NCBI GenBank assembly: GCA_035765775.1
Contig: DASTWV010000059.1
Span: 289,555-353,554, forward strand
DNA: 64,000 nt
Direction of reading: 5' to 3'
Source of the DNA: Actinomycetota bacterium
GTDB lineage: Bacteria > Actinomycetota > CADDZG01 > JAHWKV01 > JAOPZY01
This document shows positions 32,562 to 43,618 of this stretch, in pieces. The translations under genes and the position numbers were made by a program. The stretch's first letter is position 1. Each line of letters opens with the position of its first letter. The notes below the pieces were generated by a model that worked only from the letters and a program-made list of their open reading frames with translations, made no database searches and was not told where the DNA came from.

Positions 32562-33713
32562 TCACCAGGCCACGGGCAACTCGGCCACCGCCCCGGCCAC
32601 CCGGTCGGGCAGCGGTTGCAGCTTGCCGAGCGGCACCGCCAGGCGCAGGCCAGGGAAGCGCTGGAACAGGGTGGCGAACAGGGCCTGGAGCTCGATGCGG
32701 GCCAGCGGCGCCCCGATACAGAAGTGCCGTCCGTGGCTGAACGCCAGGTGCGGGTTCTCCCGGCGGGTGATGTCGAAGCGGGTGGGGTCGGGGAAGACAT
32801 CGGGCTCCAGGTTGGCCTCCTGGAGGGCGAACATGACGAAGTCACCCCGCCGGATGGTGACGCCTCCGATAGCGATGTCGTCGGCGGCGTAGCGGGGCAG
32901 GCCCCCGCGCCGGGCCGCCTGGGGCGGGTCGAGCGGGCTGGGGAAGCGGATGATCTCCTCGACGGCGGTGACGACCAGGCCCGGATCCGCGATCAGCGCC
33001 GTGGCCTGGTCGGGGTGGGTGAGCAGCAGCAGGGCGCCCCGGTCGATGGTGCTGACCACGGTGGCGGTCCCGGCGAACAGGGCCCCGGCGGCCAGGTAGG
33101 CGATGGCGTCGTCGCTGAGCGAGGGGTCGGTGGCGGCCGCCGCCAGCAGATCGGACACCAGGTCCTCGCCCGGGGACCAGCGCTTGCGCTCCACCAGGCC
33201 CCCGAAAAGGCGCCACATCGACTGCAGGCCGGCCCGGGACCGGCCGGGCTGGTCCACCCGCGTGGCGTCGTCCGCCCAGATGCGCAGGTGGGCCCGCTGC
33301 TCCTCGGGGACGCCGAGCAGCTCGCACACCACCAGCAGGGGCAACCGGCTGGCCACGAGGGCATGGAAGTCGGCGGGCGAGCCGGCGGCGGCGAGGCCGT
33401 CCAGGAGGCCGTCCACCAGGCCCTGGATCCGGGGCTGGAGGGCCTCCAGCCGGCGAGGGGAGAGCGGGCGCGCCAGCAGCCGACGCAGGCGGGCGTGGTC
33501 GGCCGACTCCTGTTCCGGGTCACCGATCGGCCCACCCAGCACGCCGACCTGGCCCCGGCGGGCCGGGTGTGCAGGGTCGGGGTGGGTGCGGCTCAGCCGG
33601 GGATCGGCCAGCAGTGCTTTGACCGCGTGGCATCCCGAGACGAGCCAGACCGGCTCGCCGGTCGAGCTGGCGAGCTTCTGTAGGGCTGGCGAGGGGCCGG
33701 CTGGGGGAGCTAC
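32562..33713 (-). CDS. Cytochrome P450, no canonical start codon
   Basis: P450 monooxygenase. The haem loop FSHGRHFCIG has the Cys ligand, and the ExxR pair is in EEIIRF. The I-helix reads LFAGTATVVSTID: the usual acidic residue before the conserved Thr is replaced by Ala. The frame upstream of the first GTG (33542) still encodes typical P450 sequence, including EPVWLVSGCHAVKALLADPR, so translation must begin further back. No ATG, GTG or TTG exists there before the preceding in-frame stop. I set the 5' end at GTA 33713, which overlaps the upstream TAG stop as GTAG (383 residues). A sequence error is the alternative. Substrate and redox partner are unknown. Confidence 0.78.
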   Translation of the reverse strand, partial: VAPPAGPSPALQKLASSTGEPVWLVSGCHAVKALLADPRLSRTHPDPAHPARRGQVGVLGGPIGDPEQESADHARLRRLLARPLSPRRLEALQPRIQGLVDGLLDGLAAAGSPADFHALVASRLPLLVVCELLGVPEEQRAHLRIWADDATRVDQPGRSRAGLQSMWRLFGGLVERKRWSPGEDLVSDLLAAAATDPSLSDDAIAYLAAGALFAGTATVVSTIDRGALLLLTHPDQATALIADPGLVVTAVEEIIRFPSPLDPPQAARRGGLPRYAADDIAIGGVTIRRGDFVMFALQEANLEPDVFPDPTRFDITRRENPHLAFSHGRHFCIGAPLARIELQALFATLFQRFPGLRLAVPLGKLQPLPDRVAGAVAELPVAW

Positions 33714-34195
33714 TGGGCTTGGATCGGCCCGGAGGCCGTGGCGGCGTCGTCGCCCAAGTCCACCTCACCCCAGCGGGCGATCTCCTCGGCCAGGGTGATG
33801 GTGTGGCAGAGCTGGTCAATGCCCAGCTCGACGTCGCCGAATTCCTTGAGCCACTTGATGGCACCCGGTTCCCGGTCCGCCAGGCCCAGCTCGTTGGCCC
33901 ACTCCGTGGCGGTCTTCTGGTCCGTCATGTTGCCCATCATCTTGGCCTTGTCCGCATCCGTCCGGGTGGCGTGGACCTCGGTCTGCATCGCCCGGAACTG
34001 GGTGGGAGGCAGGATGGTGTCCACGATGTGCAGCCCGTCGGCCGGGACCGACAGCGTGGTCGACAGCGCCTGGCGGATCTGCTCGCGGACCTCCCCCAGG
34101 GAGGCACCCCGGCCGCCCACGCCCGGCTGGCCCGTGATCTCGGCGACCCACTGGTCGCCCTCTCGTGCGTATACCGCGGTGTAGGTCTCGCTCAC
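33710..34195 (-). CDS. HicB-like domain protein with C-terminal extension
   Basis: 161-residue protein. The N-terminal ~50 residues (TYTAVYAREGDQWVAEI, GVGGRGASLGEVREQIRQAL) have the HicB antitoxin partial-RNase-H fold signature. The next ~110 residues are charged, without a recognised DNA-binding domain. No HicA toxin gene is adjacent, so a toxin-antitoxin role is doubtful; many such solitary proteins exist. Its TAG stop lies in a GTAG overlap with the P450 frame, suggesting the two genes are one unit. Confidence 0.65.
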   Translation of the reverse strand: MSETYTAVYAREGDQWVAEITGQPGVGGRGASLGEVREQIRQALSTTLSVPADGLHIVDTILPPTQFRAMQTEVHATRTDADKAKMMGNMTDQKTATEWANELGLADREPGAIKWLKEFGDVELGIDQLCHTITLAEEIARWGEVDLGDDAATASGPIQAQ

Positions 34196-34280
34196 GTGCC
34201 CGTCCTTCCGTGCTCGGCGGTCTGTGCGCTGCCGTCAGTGACAGTGACAAGGATAATTCATCGGCTGCGCTAATGGCGCA

Positions 34281-36098
34281 CTAAGACTGGGGCGCCAGGC
34301 GCTCCTCCAGGGCGGCCAGCTCGTCCCACAGCACTGCGGGCAGCCGGTCGCCCAGCTTCTCGTAGTGCGCCTTGATGGAGTCCAGCTCGCCCCGCCAGTC
34401 GTCGCCGCTCACCGAGGTCAGCGTGGCCAGGTCCTCGGGGGACAGCGCGAGTCCCTCGGCGTTAAGCGACCCGGGCGCCGGGACATTGCCGATCGGGGTG
34501 GAGACCACCTCGGCCCCCCCGGCGATCCGCTCGCAGATCCACGCCAGCACCCGGCTGTTCTCGCCGTAGCCCGGCCAGAGGAACTTGCCGTCCGGCCCCT
34601 TGCGGAACCAGTTGACGAAGTAGGCCTTCGGTAGCTTCTCGGGGTCGGCCTTGGCGCCGACCGCCAGCCAGTGGGCGAGGTAGTCGGCCATGTTGTAGCC
34701 GCAGAACGGCAGCATGGCGAAGGGGTCCCGGCGCACCTGGCCTACGGCCCCCGCCTGGGCGGCGGTGGTCTCCGAGGCCATGATCGAGCCCAGGAACACG
34801 CCGTGCTGCCAGTCGAACGCCTCGGTCACCAGGGGCACGACACCGGCCCGCCGGCCGCCAAACAGGATGGCCGAGATGGGCACGCCGGCGGGGTCCTCCC
34901 ATTCCGGGGCGATCACCGGGCACTGGGCGGCGGGCGCCGTGAAGCGGGCGTTGGGGTGGGCGGCGGTGCCCGAGCCGTCGCCGGGCGACCACGGCTTGCG
35001 CTTCCACGAGGTGAGCCCGTCGGGGGCGTCGGTGCCCATGCCCTCCCACCACACGTCGCCGTCGGCGGTGAGCGCGGTGTTGGTGAACAGGCTGTTGGTC
35101 TCGAAGGCGCGCATGGCGTTGTAGTTGGTGGCATCCGAGGTGCCCGGGGCCACACCGAAGAACCCGGCCTCGGGGTTGATGGCGTAGAGCCGACCGTCGG
35201 CGCCGAACTTCATCCAGCAGATGTCGTCGCCCAGGCACTCCACCTTCCAGCCCGGCAGGGTGGGCACCAGCATGGCGAGATTGGTCTTGCCGCACGCGGA
35301 GGGGAAAGCACCGGTCACATACGACACGACACCGTCGGGCGAGGTCAGCTTGACGATGAGCATGTGCTCGGCCAGCCACCCGTCCTCTCGCGCCATCACC
35401 GAGGCGATGCGCAGGGCGAAGCACTTCTTGCCCAGCAGGGCGTTGCCGCCGTAGCCCGAACCGTAGGACCAGATCTCCTTGGTGGCCGGGAAGTGCACGA
35501 TGTACTTGTTCTCGGCGTCACACGGCCACGACACGTCGGCCTGCCCGGGCTCCAGGGGCGCCCCCACCGAGTGCAGGCAGGGCACGAACTCCCCGTCGGG
35601 GCCGAGGACGTCGAGGGCCTTGGCCCCCATCCGGGTCATGATCCGCATGCTGACCGCGACGTAGGGCGAGTCGGTGATCTCCACGCCGATGTGGGCGATC
35701 CGGGAGCCGAGCGGCCCCATCGAGAACGGCACCACGTACATCGTCCGGCCCAGCATCGACCCGGTGAACAGCCCCTTCAGCAGCTCCCGCATCTCCGCCG
35801 GGTCCCGCCAGTTGTTGGTGGGGCCGGCGTCACCGGGGTCCGCCGAGCAGATGAAGGTGCGGTCTTCCACCCGGGCGACGTCGCCCGGATCGGAGGCGGC
35901 CCAGTAGCTGTTGGGCCGTTTGGCCTCGTCGAGGCGGGTGAAAGTGCCGGCCTCGACCAGCAGCCCGCACAGGCGGTCGTACTCCTCGGCCGAGCCGTCG
36001 CACCAGTGCACCGCGGCGGGCGTGGTCAGGGCGGCGACCTCCTCCACCCAGGCGAGGAGGGTCTGGTTGGCGGTCAGGGACGTAGAGGTGTCGGTCAC
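34281..36098 (-). CDS. pckG: Phosphoenolpyruvate carboxykinase (GTP)
   Basis: 605-residue GTP-dependent enzyme of gluconeogenesis that interconverts oxaloacetate and PEP. The kinase P-loop is [12 protein letters not shown], with the reactive Cys of the GTP class within it; other core segments are NNWRDPAEM near the N-terminus, [20 protein letters not shown] and the nucleotide-binding [15 protein letters not shown] region (here split as [11 protein letters not shown]). Length is standard. The ATG at 36098 is followed by a typical variable N-terminus. TACTAT at 36155-36160 (minus strand) may be the -10 element. Confidence 0.95.
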   Translation of the reverse strand: MTDTSTSLTANQTLLAWVEEVAALTTPAAVHWCDGSAEEYDRLCGLLVEAGTFTRLDEAKRPNSYWAASDPGDVARVEDRTFICSADPGDAGPTNNWRDPAEMRELLKGLFTGSMLGRTMYVVPFSMGPLGSRIAHIGVEITDSPYVAVSMRIMTRMGAKALDVLGPDGEFVPCLHSVGAPLEPGQADVSWPCDAENKYIVHFPATKEIWSYGSGYGGNALLGKKCFALRIASVMAREDGWLAEHMLIVKLTSPDGVVSYVTGAFPSACGKTNLAMLVPTLPGWKVECLGDDICWMKFGADGRLYAINPEAGFFGVAPGTSDATNYNAMRAFETNSLFTNTALTADGDVWWEGMGTDAPDGLTSWKRKPWSPGDGSGTAAHPNARFTAPAAQCPVIAPEWEDPAGVPISAILFGGRRAGVVPLVTEAFDWQHGVFLGSIMASETTAAQAGAVGQVRRDPFAMLPFCGYNMADYLAHWLAVGAKADPEKLPKAYFVNWFRKGPDGKFLWPGYGENSRVLAWICERIAGGAEVVSTPIGNVPAPGSLNAEGLALSPEDLATLTSVSGDDWRGELDSIKAHYEKLGDRLPAVLWDELAALEERLAPQS

Positions 36099-36177
36099 GG
36101 TCGCTTGTCCTTGTCTCAGCGCGGGTGTGGGGTCGCTTCGGGGGAGCGCAGCGAATAGTACAACCCTAGAACGCGAC

Positions 36178-36210
36178 CCGTCCGGGCCCCGGTGGTCGGG
36201 GTCCGGACGG
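36178..36210. terminator. Strong GC hairpin between the DUF11 gene and pckG
   Basis: Stem CCGTCCGG/CCGGACGG, a one-base internal mismatch, then CCCCG/CGGGG closing a 5-base loop. It lies 50 bp past the stop of the long surface-protein gene. There is no T run after it, as is common for terminators in GC-rich actinobacteria. Confidence 0.5.
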
Positions 36211-36259
36211 AAAGCGCTCGATGCCGGCGGACGTATGGCCGACTTACTCGCAGCCCGGG

Positions 36260-39200
36260 CTACTCACCCTTCGGGTTGCGCTTGCGGCTGATCAGGACGA
36301 GCACGCTGCCGGTGGCCAGCAGCATCAGGGCCAGCAGGCTGGTGGCGACGGCATTGAAGCCGGTGAAGGGCAGCAGCGCGTGGGTGACAGCCGGCACGAC
36401 CTGGTCAATGGTGCTCGGGCTTGGTTGCCGGTTGAACTGCTCGCCGAGCACGTCGCTGCCCGGGTTGCCGTTCGTCTGGACCGTGCTGTTGCCCTGGACC
36501 GTCGGGCACCCGGTGACCTCGAGCTCCGCCGAGTCCTGGGCGTCACCCGTGTTGGTGCTCGAGGCCGTGGCGTGGTTGTCGTAGGTGCCGCAGCTGGACG
36601 GGCCGGTGTCGCTCACGACGTGGACGGTGAAGCTGCCGCCGTCCGGGTCCAGCCAGGACTGGGTGCAGGTGAGCGTGTCACCGGTGATGGAGCACCCGGC
36701 CACCGGGTTGGCGATGGTCCACGAGATGCCGTCGCCGTCAGGCAGCGGGTCCACCAGCTTCGGGTTCAGCATGCCGTCGTCACCGGTGTTCTTCACCGTG
36801 ATGGTGAAGCCGATCTGGTTGCCCTCGGTCACCGACTTGTTGTCGGCGTGCTTTTCAACCGACAGGGCGGCGCACTTGATGTGGATCTCGGCCGAGTCCT
36901 GGTCCGAGCCGCCGTTGGTGCTGGTGACCTTGGCGGTGTTGTGCAGGGTGGTGCACTCGGTCTGGTAGGTGGTCGGGCTGATGACGTGGACGGTGAAGCT
37001 GCCGCCGTCCGGGTCCAGCCAGGGCTGGGCGCAGGTGAGCGTGTCATCGGCGATGGAGCACCCGGCCACCGGGTTGGCGATGCTCCAGTGGATGCCGGTG
37101 CCGGTGGGCAGGTCGTCGCTCAGCCTGGGGTTGAGCAGGCCGTCCTCCCCGGTGTTCTTGACGACGATGGTGAAGCCGATCTGCTCACCCCGGCTCTCAG
37201 GGTTGTCGTCGGCCTTCTTGGTCACCGTGATGTGGGCGCACTTGATGTGGATGTCGGCCGAGGACTCGTCCGATCCGCCGTTCTCCGAGGTCACCCGGGC
37301 GGTGTTGTGCAGCGTGTCGCAGAACGCCAGGTAGCTGGTGTCGGAGACGACGTGGACCGTGAAGTGGCCACCGGCTGCCAGGGCGGCCCGGGTGCAGGTG
37401 AGGGTGTTGCCCGAGATCGAGCAGCCGGGCACCGAGCCGTCGATGGTCCAGTGGATGCCGGGTGCGGTGGGCAGGTGGTCGGTCAGCACGACGTCCGTGG
37501 CCGTGGTGCCCCCCGAGTTCGACACCTCGATGGTGAAGCCGATCTGCTCACCGGCGCTCTCCGGGTTGTCGTCCGCCTTCTTGTGGACGTGGATCTCCGG
37601 GGGGTTCGACGGGCAGACGACGGTGATGACCGCCTGCGAGGTGGGGTCGCCGGCCTGGTTGAGAGCGCCCACCGTGACGGTGTTGACCAACATCCCGCAG
37701 TTGGCGGCCGCGGTGGTGCCCGAGACCACCACGGTGAGGCTGGCCCCCGAAGCCACGTCGCCGAAGGAGCAGCTGAGTGTCTGGGTCAGGCTGCCCGTGA
37801 TGGTGCACGGGTTGCCGGCCGGCTGCGAGGTGACCGTCCAGGTGATCCCGCCCGGGAGCACGTCGGTCAGGGTGACCCCGTGGGCGGTGCCGGGCCCGCC
37901 ATTGGCGACCACGATGTTGAAGGCCGCGGTGCCGCCGGCGTTCACTGTGGCCGACACGGCGGTCTTGGTGACCGTCACATCCGGGCACAGGATCTCGAGG
38001 GAATCCGTCGAGTTGCCGGACCCGTCGTTGGACGAGCTGATGAAGGCCTCGTTGGTGATGGTGGTGCACGTCCCCGGGGCGGTGCGCGAGGTCAGGTGGA
38101 TGACCGCCGTGCCACCCGGCGCCAGGTCACCGATCGTGCAGGTCAGCAACGCAGTGCCGGAGTTGAAGGTGCATGAGCCCTGCGAGGTGGTCGCCGTCCA
38201 GGAGACTCCGGCCGGGGACACCAGCGTGTCGGTCACGACGACACCGTGGGCCGCCCCGGCCCCGGTGTTGGTTGCCGTGATGGTGAACCCGATCGGGTCA
38301 CCGGCGGACACCAGGTGCTGGTCGGCCGTCTTCAGGACGTTGACGTTGGCGCAGTTGACCTGGATGGTGGCGCCCGAGGTGGGCTGCGTGGTCTGGTTGG
38401 TCGCTGTGACGGTGACGTTGTTGACCAGCGGGCCGCAGTCGGTCTTGGTGGTCGGTGCAGACACGATGACCGTGAAGGTGACGTTCGGCCCGAAGGTACC
38501 AAAGGCACATGTCAGCGAGCCGCCCTGGATCGAGCATGCCGGCACGGGGGATTGGAACTGAATCTGCCACGCGAGGTTGCCCGGCAGCGGGTCGTTGAGG
38601 GCCAGGCCGGAGGCGTCTCCCGGGCCGGCGTTGGTGATCTGGATCTGGAAGGCGGCGGTGTCACCGGCATTGATCGTGCCGGTGACCGCGGTCTTGGTGA
38701 CTCCCACATCCGGGCACAGGACGTCGATGGAGGCCGACGAGTTGCCGGAACCGTCATTGGTCGTGGTGACGAAGGCCGTGTTGTTGAGGGTCCCGCAGCT
38801 GACCTTCGTGGTGGGCGAGGTCAGGTGGATGGTGGCCGATCCGCCGTTGGCGGCCAGGTCACCGATCTCGCAGGACAGGAAGGCGCCGTTGACGAGGCCG
38901 CACGAGCCCTGGCTCGGGGCCACCGACCAGGAGATGCCGGCGGGCGTCTCCAGGGTGTCGGTGACCAGGACGCCATGCGCAATGCCCGAGCCCGAGTTGA
39001 CCACATCGAGGGTGAACCCGATCGGGTCGCCGGCGGACACCGGCGTGGAGTCGGCGGTCTTGGTGATGCCGATGGAGGCGCAGTTGACCGTCACGATCGC
39101 CGACGACACGTCGTTGCGCTCGGCCGCGTCCGTGTTGGGCTCGTTGGTGGCGTGCACCCGGGCGGTGTTCACCAGGGAACCGCAATTGGCTGCCGAGGTC

Positions 39201-42200
39201 AGCGCGGCGACGGTGACGGTCACGGAGGTGCCGGCCGCCAGGGTACCGAAGGTGCAGTTGAGGACACCGGCGGTGATGGCGCACGGGGTGCCGGCGGGCT
39301 GGGTGGTGATGGTCCAGCTCAGGCCGGGGGGCAGGGTATCGGTGGCCGTCACACCCGCCGCCGACCCCGGGCCGTTGTTGAACACGACAATGGTGAAGGC
39401 GGCGGTGTCGCCGGCATTGATCGTGGCGGTGACCGCGGTCTTGGTGACCCCCACGTCCGGACACTGGATGGTGATGGACGCCGCCTGCGAGCTGCCCGAG
39501 CCGTCATTGCCCGACGTGATGAACGCCGTGTTGTCGATCGTGGTGCACGAAGCGGCGTTCGTCGGGGACGTCAGGTGGATGGTGGCCGTGCCGCCGTTGG
39601 CCGCCAGCGTGCCCAGGGTGCAGGTGAGCAGGCCGGCGACGATGGTGCAGGACCCCTGCGACGGCGTGGCGGTCCAGATCACCCCGGCCGGCGTGGTCAG
39701 CGTGTCGGTGACGGTGACGGTGGTTGCTTGGGCGGCGCCGGTGTTGGTGGCGGTGATGGTGAAGCCGATGGGGTCGCCCGCCGAGACCACGGCCTGATCG
39801 GCCGTCTTGACCACCCCGACGGCGGCGGCCAGCGTGCTCACGGTGGCGGTGGACTGCCCGCTGCCGTCATTGCCGGTGGCGGCGGTGGCGGTGTTGGTCA
39901 GCGTCCGGGTGCCGGTGGCCCCCGTGGTGGGCGAGGTGATGTGGATCGAGACGCTGGCCCCCGAGGCGATGGTGCCGAGGCTGCAGACCAGGGTCTGGGC
40001 GGGCGCACTCCCGTTGATGGTGCAGCCCGGGGCGGAGTTGGGGACGTCGATGCTCCAGCTGACCCCCGGTGCTCCCGGCAGCGGGTCGTTCACGGTGACG
40101 GTGGTGGCCGGGGCGGCGCCCGAGTTGCCCACCTGGATGGTGAACCCGATGGGGCTGCCGTCGGCCACCGGCGAGGCGTCGGCGGTCTTGGTGATGCCGA
40201 TCTGGGCGGCGAGGGTGTGCACCGTGGCGGTGGCGGTGTCGCTCCCGTCGTTGGTGGTGGTCACCGAAGCGACATTCACCAGCGTCTGTGTGCCGGTGGT
40301 GCCGTCGGTGGCGGACGTGATGTGGACGTGGGCGGACGCCCCCGACCCGAGCGTGCCGAAGTTGCACACCAAGGTCTGGCTGGGGGCCGTGCCGTTGATG
40401 GTGCAACCCGGTGTCGAGTTGGCGGCGTCGATGACCCAGCTCACGCCGGGGGCGGCGGGCAGCGGGTCGTTGACCGTCACCGCGGTGGCGGCGGCCGCCC
40501 CGGTGTTGGTGGCGGTGACGGTGAAGCCGATGGGCATGCCGTCGTTCACCGGGTCGGCGTCGGCGGTCTTGGCCAGGGTGATGTGGGCCGCCCGGGTGTC
40601 CACCGTGGCAGTCGCCGAGGCGCTGCCGTCATTGGTGGTGGTCACCGAGGCGACGTTCACCAGGTGGCTGGTGCCGGTGCTGGCGTCGGTCGACGAGAGG
40701 ATGTGGACGCTGGCCGAGGCGCCCGACGCCAGGGTCCCGAAGCTACAGTGCAGGACCTGGCTGCCGACCGCACCGGTGATGGTGCACGCCGCGTTGGGCG
40801 GGTCGATCACCCAGTTGACCCCGCCGGCGGCGGGCAGCGGGTCGTTGACCGTGACGCCGGTGGCGTCGCCCGCCCCGGTGTTGGTGGCGGTGACGGTGAA
40901 GCCGATGGGCATGCCGTCGTCGACCGGCGTGGCGTCGGCCGTCTTGGTAAGCGTGATGTGGGCGGCGTTCACCGTGAGGACCTCAGCGGTGCACGGACTC
41001 ACGGCTGGGAGATTCTTGCCACCTGTGGCGCCGTCCCCGCTGTAGGCGGCCTGCCAATAGAAGGTGCCGGCATCGGGGAAGGCGATGTTCGAGGTCGAGG
41101 GCACGCTGCCGTCGCCGTTCAGCGTGACGGTCTGGGTGGCGATGGCGCTGGCCGGGGTGCAGGCGCTGTTGGAGAACACGGTGTAGGTGACCGAGCCCGC
41201 CGGGGTGCCGGCCGTCTTGGTGAGGACCGCGGTGTCGCTGACCGAGGCCCCGGCCGAGACCGTCAGGTGGGTCCCGGACTGGGAGCCGCTGGAAAGCGTG
41301 GTGGCGACCGTGGGGGTCTTGCAGTTGCTGAAGCTGATCGGGCCGGCGAAGTCCTCCAGGCTCGAGCTGAAGCTGGTGGAGGTGCGGGTGTGCGGCAGGA
41401 AGGTGCTGAAGCACCCGGTGGCGAACCCGGCGGCGGCGAGGTCGATGCCGCCCTCCAGGAACTCGTTGGTATCCAGGGTGGCGGTGAAGTTCCCGTTGAC
41501 GTCCCGGCAGGCCCAGCCACCACATTCGATGGGGCCGCCCGAGTTGACCTGCACGCTGACCGCGCTGGTGGAAGCCAACACGTAGTTGGCGGTGGTGCTG
41601 ACGCTGGGGTCGCAGATGACCCCGTCCGGGCCGGCGGCGGTGCCGCACTGCCAGCGGAAGATATTCACGGTGCCCAGCGCGCCCCCGTTGCCGAAGTCCA
41701 CCGCCACCAGGAGGTCGCCCTCGGTGCGGTGGCCGCTAAAGGTGCCGCCCCCCGCCGGGGCACACCCGTTGGAGTCGGCATTCGTCGAGATGGGCGACTG
41801 CAGGAACTCGAAGTCCACGTGGCTGTCGCCGTTGTTCACCACCCGCTCGGCGCCGAAGAAGATCTCGTTCACCGTCTGCGAGACGTGGGAGACGGCGTAG
41901 ACGTCGCTCAGCTCGCTCTTGGCGGGGACTTGGCCGGCCCCCCAGGTCATCGAGCTGATCGGATCGGCATTCTTGTTGCTGCCCGTAAAGGTGGTCGGGT
42001 CGGCGGCCTTGGTCGAACAGGTGGTGTTGTCAGTGCTCAGGGGGTCCGGGATGAAAATGGCGTTGGGAATGGAGGGGTCACTGGCGGCGGCCGGCGTCAG
42101 GTGGGGCGGCAGTGGGGGGGTGGTGGTGCCCTGGTAGGTGCCGCCATCGAAGATGCCTCCCGAGCCGCTCCGGCTGATGACGGTGCCCGTCGTCACGGTG

Positions 42201-42451
42201 GTGCCCGTAACGTTCAGGGGGCCGCTGTTTGCCCAGTCATAGACCCCACTGCCGTCCTTGATGATGTTGCCGTCGAGTTCGAGGAAGTTGGAGGGCGCGG
42301 AGAAGGCCGACGGCAGGAGGGCGGCCAGCAGCCCGATGATGACGATCCGGACCATACGCGACTTGTAAACCTTGAGCCGGTACGCCCGCCGCCGGTTGAT
42401 CCGAACACCGGCCTGGGCGTCGACTGAGGGCACCTGCTCGTCTTCGTACAT
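36260..42451 (-). CDS. Giant LPXTG-anchored surface protein with twelve DUF11 repeats
   Basis: 2063-residue secreted, wall-anchored protein. The N-terminus has a signal/anchor helix after a basic stretch ([20 protein letters not shown]). A ~380-residue unique head follows, then an Ig-like segment (about 400-495), then twelve DUF11 (Ig-like) repeats of ~123 residues (about 497-1980), each beginning with a KxAD/KTAV signature and PIGFT or AAFTI strand. Repeats 4-9 alternate between two types. The C-terminus has LPFTG (about residue 2025), a hydrophobic helix and RKRNPKGE, a complete sortase signal. ATG 42451 has GGGGGAG 9 nt upstream; GTG 42457 is an alternative start. Likely adhesin or envelope spacer; the sortase gene is not in the window. 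Confidence 0.85.
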   Translation of the reverse strand: MYEDEQVPSVDAQAGVRINRRRAYRLKVYKSRMVRIVIIGLLAALLPSAFSAPSNFLELDGNIIKDGSGVYDWANSGPLNVTGTTVTTGTVISRSGSGGIFDGGTYQGTTTPPLPPHLTPAAASDPSIPNAIFIPDPLSTDNTTCSTKAADPTTFTGSNKNADPISSMTWGAGQVPAKSELSDVYAVSHVSQTVNEIFFGAERVVNNGDSHVDFEFLQSPISTNADSNGCAPAGGGTFSGHRTEGDLLVAVDFGNGGALGTVNIFRWQCGTAAGPDGVICDPSVSTTANYVLASTSAVSVQVNSGGPIECGGWACRDVNGNFTATLDTNEFLEGGIDLAAAGFATGCFSTFLPHTRTSTSFSSSLEDFAGPISFSNCKTPTVATTLSSGSQSGTHLTVSAGASVSDTAVLTKTAGTPAGSVTYTVFSNSACTPASAIATQTVTLNGDGSVPSTSNIAFPDAGTFYWQAAYSGDGATGGKNLPAVSPCTAEVLTVNAAHITLTKTADATPVDDGMPIGFTVTATNTGAGDATGVTVNDPLPAAGGVNWVIDPPNAACTITGAVGSQVLHCSFGTLASGASASVHILSSTDASTGTSHLVNVASVTTTNDGSASATATVDTRAAHITLAKTADADPVNDGMPIGFTVTATNTGAAAATAVTVNDPLPAAPGVSWVIDAANSTPGCTINGTAPSQTLVCNFGTLGSGASAHVHITSATDGTTGTQTLVNVASVTTTNDGSDTATATVHTLAAQIGITKTADASPVADGSPIGFTIQVGNSGAAPATTVTVNDPLPGAPGVSWSIDVPNSAPGCTINGSAPAQTLVCSLGTIASGASVSIHITSPTTGATGTRTLTNTATAATGNDGSGQSTATVSTLAAAVGVVKTADQAVVSAGDPIGFTITATNTGAAQATTVTVTDTLTTPAGVIWTATPSQGSCTIVAGLLTCTLGTLAANGGTATIHLTSPTNAASCTTIDNTAFITSGNDGSGSSQAASITIQCPDVGVTKTAVTATINAGDTAAFTIVVFNNGPGSAAGVTATDTLPPGLSWTITTQPAGTPCAITAGVLNCTFGTLAAGTSVTVTVAALTSAANCGSLVNTARVHATNEPNTDAAERNDVSSAIVTVNCASIGITKTADSTPVSAGDPIGFTLDVVNSGSGIAHGVLVTDTLETPAGISWSVAPSQGSCGLVNGAFLSCEIGDLAANGGSATIHLTSPTTKVSCGTLNNTAFVTTTNDGSGNSSASIDVLCPDVGVTKTAVTGTINAGDTAAFQIQITNAGPGDASGLALNDPLPGNLAWQIQFQSPVPACSIQGGSLTCAFGTFGPNVTFTVIVSAPTTKTDCGPLVNNVTVTATNQTTQPTSGATIQVNCANVNVLKTADQHLVSAGDPIGFTITATNTGAGAAHGVVVTDTLVSPAGVSWTATTSQGSCTFNSGTALLTCTIGDLAPGGTAVIHLTSRTAPGTCTTITNEAFISSSNDGSGNSTDSLEILCPDVTVTKTAVSATVNAGGTAAFNIVVANGGPGTAHGVTLTDVLPGGITWTVTSQPAGNPCTITGSLTQTLSCSFGDVASGASLTVVVSGTTAAANCGMLVNTVTVGALNQAGDPTSQAVITVVCPSNPPEIHVHKKADDNPESAGEQIGFTIEVSNSGGTTATDVVLTDHLPTAPGIHWTIDGSVPGCSISGNTLTCTRAALAAGGHFTVHVVSDTSYLAFCDTLHNTARVTSENGGSDESSADIHIKCAHITVTKKADDNPESRGEQIGFTIVVKNTGEDGLLNPRLSDDLPTGTGIHWSIANPVAGCSIADDTLTCAQPWLDPDGGSFTVHVISPTTYQTECTTLHNTAKVTSTNGGSDQDSAEIHIKCAALSVEKHADNKSVTEGNQIGFTITVKNTGDDGMLNPKLVDPLPDGDGISWTIANPVAGCSITGDTLTCTQSWLDPDGGSFTVHVVSDTGPSSCGTYDNHATASSTNTGDAQDSAELEVTGCPTVQGNSTVQTNGNPGSDVLGEQFNRQPSPSTIDQVVPAVTHALLPFTGFNAVATSLLALMLLATGSVLVLISRKRNPKGE

Positions 42452-42668
42452 GTTCACGGACTCCCCCTAATACCGCGTCGATGCCGGTCGCCCAGCCGGA
42501 GACGGACTAGTCCGCGTCGGCTGAGCAAAATTGCCTAGCAGTGGTCTCGTCGGGAAAACGAGGGGACTTAAGCCCAATGAAAGAATCTTCATAAGGAATT
42601 CTGTGACCGGATCACCACTCTGGGTGAGCGCAGGCGCGGGAAAAGACTCAAGTCACACCTTCTCGACG
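42452..42668. promoter_or_regulatory. Leader region of the surface-protein gene
   Basis: 217 bp, visibly richer in A+T than its surroundings (for example around 42575-42610), which fits a promoter region for the minus-strand surface-protein gene. No specific hexamer pair or riboswitch could be assigned with confidence. Confidence 0.35.
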
Positions 42669-43124
42669 TCACTCAACGATGATGAGGGCGCTCATCTGCT
42701 TGGGATGTATGGAGCAGTAGTAGGTGTAGGTGCCGGGCTGGGTGAAGGTCCGGGAGAAGTTCGACCCCACCTTGAGGGTCCCGGAAGTGAACTTCCCGTC
42801 CGCTTTGACCGCGCCGGTGGCGGTGTTGTCGCTCCCCGAGGTGACCGTGTGCTGCGACGGCCCCTCCTGGTACCAGATCACCGTGGTGTTGGACCGGATG
42901 GTGAGCCGGGTGGGCGAGAAGGCGAAGTCGGCGACGTTGATGCGCTGGTTCAGCACCGGAGCGGTGGAATGGCCCGGCCGGGCGCTGGCGGTGGGGGGGG
43001 CGCCGGCGAGCACCCTGGTCCCGGAGGTCGCCGAGGTGCCGGCCTTGGGGGGCCCCGACGAGCAGGCGCTCGCCATCATCACGACGACGGCCACAGCCCC
43101 CAGCGCACCCCGTGTAGCCCGCAC
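42669..43124 (-). CDS. Cupredoxin-domain lipoprotein
   Basis: 151-residue exported blue-copper-like protein. The N-terminal signal peptide ends in a lipobox (MASAC), so it should be lipid-anchored outside the membrane. After a Ser/Thr/Pro-rich linker comes the cupredoxin fold, with the first copper His in PSQHTVTSG and the Cys-His-Met ligands in YYCSIHPKQMSAL near the C-terminus. The spacing CxxHxxxM is one residue longer than the common CxxHxxM form of small cupredoxins. Start GTG 43124. It probably carries electrons or binds copper; no partner oxidase is adjacent. Confidence 0.83.
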   Translation of the reverse strand: MRATRGALGAVAVVVMMASACSSGPPKAGTSATSGTRVLAGAPPTASARPGHSTAPVLNQRINVADFAFSPTRLTIRSNTTVIWYQEGPSQHTVTSGSDNTATGAVKADGKFTSGTLKVGSNFSRTFTQPGTYTYYCSIHPKQMSALIIVE

Positions 43125-43161
43125 CCGGCCCCCTAGACGCGCGTTGTTTCGGCGTTACCGG

Positions 43162-43233
43162 CTCGGGGGGCGGGATTCGAACCCGCAACCTACTGATTAA
43201 CAGTCAGCCGCGCTGCCGTTGCGCCACCCCCGA
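43162..43233 (-). tRNA. tRNA-Asn (GTT)
   Basis: 72-nt cloverleaf on the minus strand. The acceptor is TCGGGGG/CCCCCGA with discriminator G. The anticodon arm CTGACTGTTAATCAG carries anticodon GTT and the T arm is GCGGGTTCGAATCCCGC. CCA is not encoded. Confidence 0.95.
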
Positions 43234-43235
43234 AC

Positions 43236-43251
43236 GAGCCCCGAAGGGCTC
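43236..43251 (-). terminator. UUCG-capped hairpin just before tRNA-Asn
   Basis: On the minus strand GAGCCC-TTCG-GGGCTC, a very stable tetraloop hairpin, ends two bases before the tRNA 5' end. It may stop transcription coming from the sigma-factor operon or help tRNA 5' processing. Confidence 0.5.
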
Positions 43252-43618
43252 AAACGAGCATAGCATCGGCCCCCGGGACCGGAGAGGTGGGTCAGGCCCT
43301 CCACTAGCCCGCCTTCTATCACTTCCATAATATGACAGTAGCTATGGCCCGGTCCCGTGGTGCCAGATTCTTACATTCCCAGGTCTTCCCAGGATCAGGC
43401 TTAGTGAGGGTGCGGATGATCGTGGGACGCCGACCGGTGCCCGAGGGGGTGGCCCTCTCAACAGCCGGGCTCGCCCGGGTGGCCGCAGCACCGATTGGCG
43501 ATGATCCGGGCGCGCCACCGGTTCCGGACCAGTTTGCTCAGGTATTCGCCGCGGGGCATCCCCGGCTGGTGCAGATTGGAAATAAATCCCTGGAGGTGCT
43601 CCCGGAATCCCGGGGAGC
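43252..43618. other. 367-bp intergenic region, nothing definite
   Basis: Lies between rpoD and tRNA-Asn. It contains A+T-rich patches (TCCATAATATGACAG near 43325 and GAAATAAATCC near 43580) that could hold a tRNA promoter, but no gene, tRNA or clear signal could be recognised. Confidence 0.5.

Noticed and set aside
34281..36098. ATP-type PEP carboxykinase
   Set aside because: The P-loop [12 protein letters not shown] with its Cys and the overall length fit the GTP-dependent class.
38246..42427. A 1393-codon open frame antisense to the DUF11 surface-protein gene
   Set aside because: It mirrors the repeats of the opposite strand, shows strong Gly/Arg/Asp-Val bias and no family signature; the minus-strand protein has signal peptide, repeats and sorting motif.
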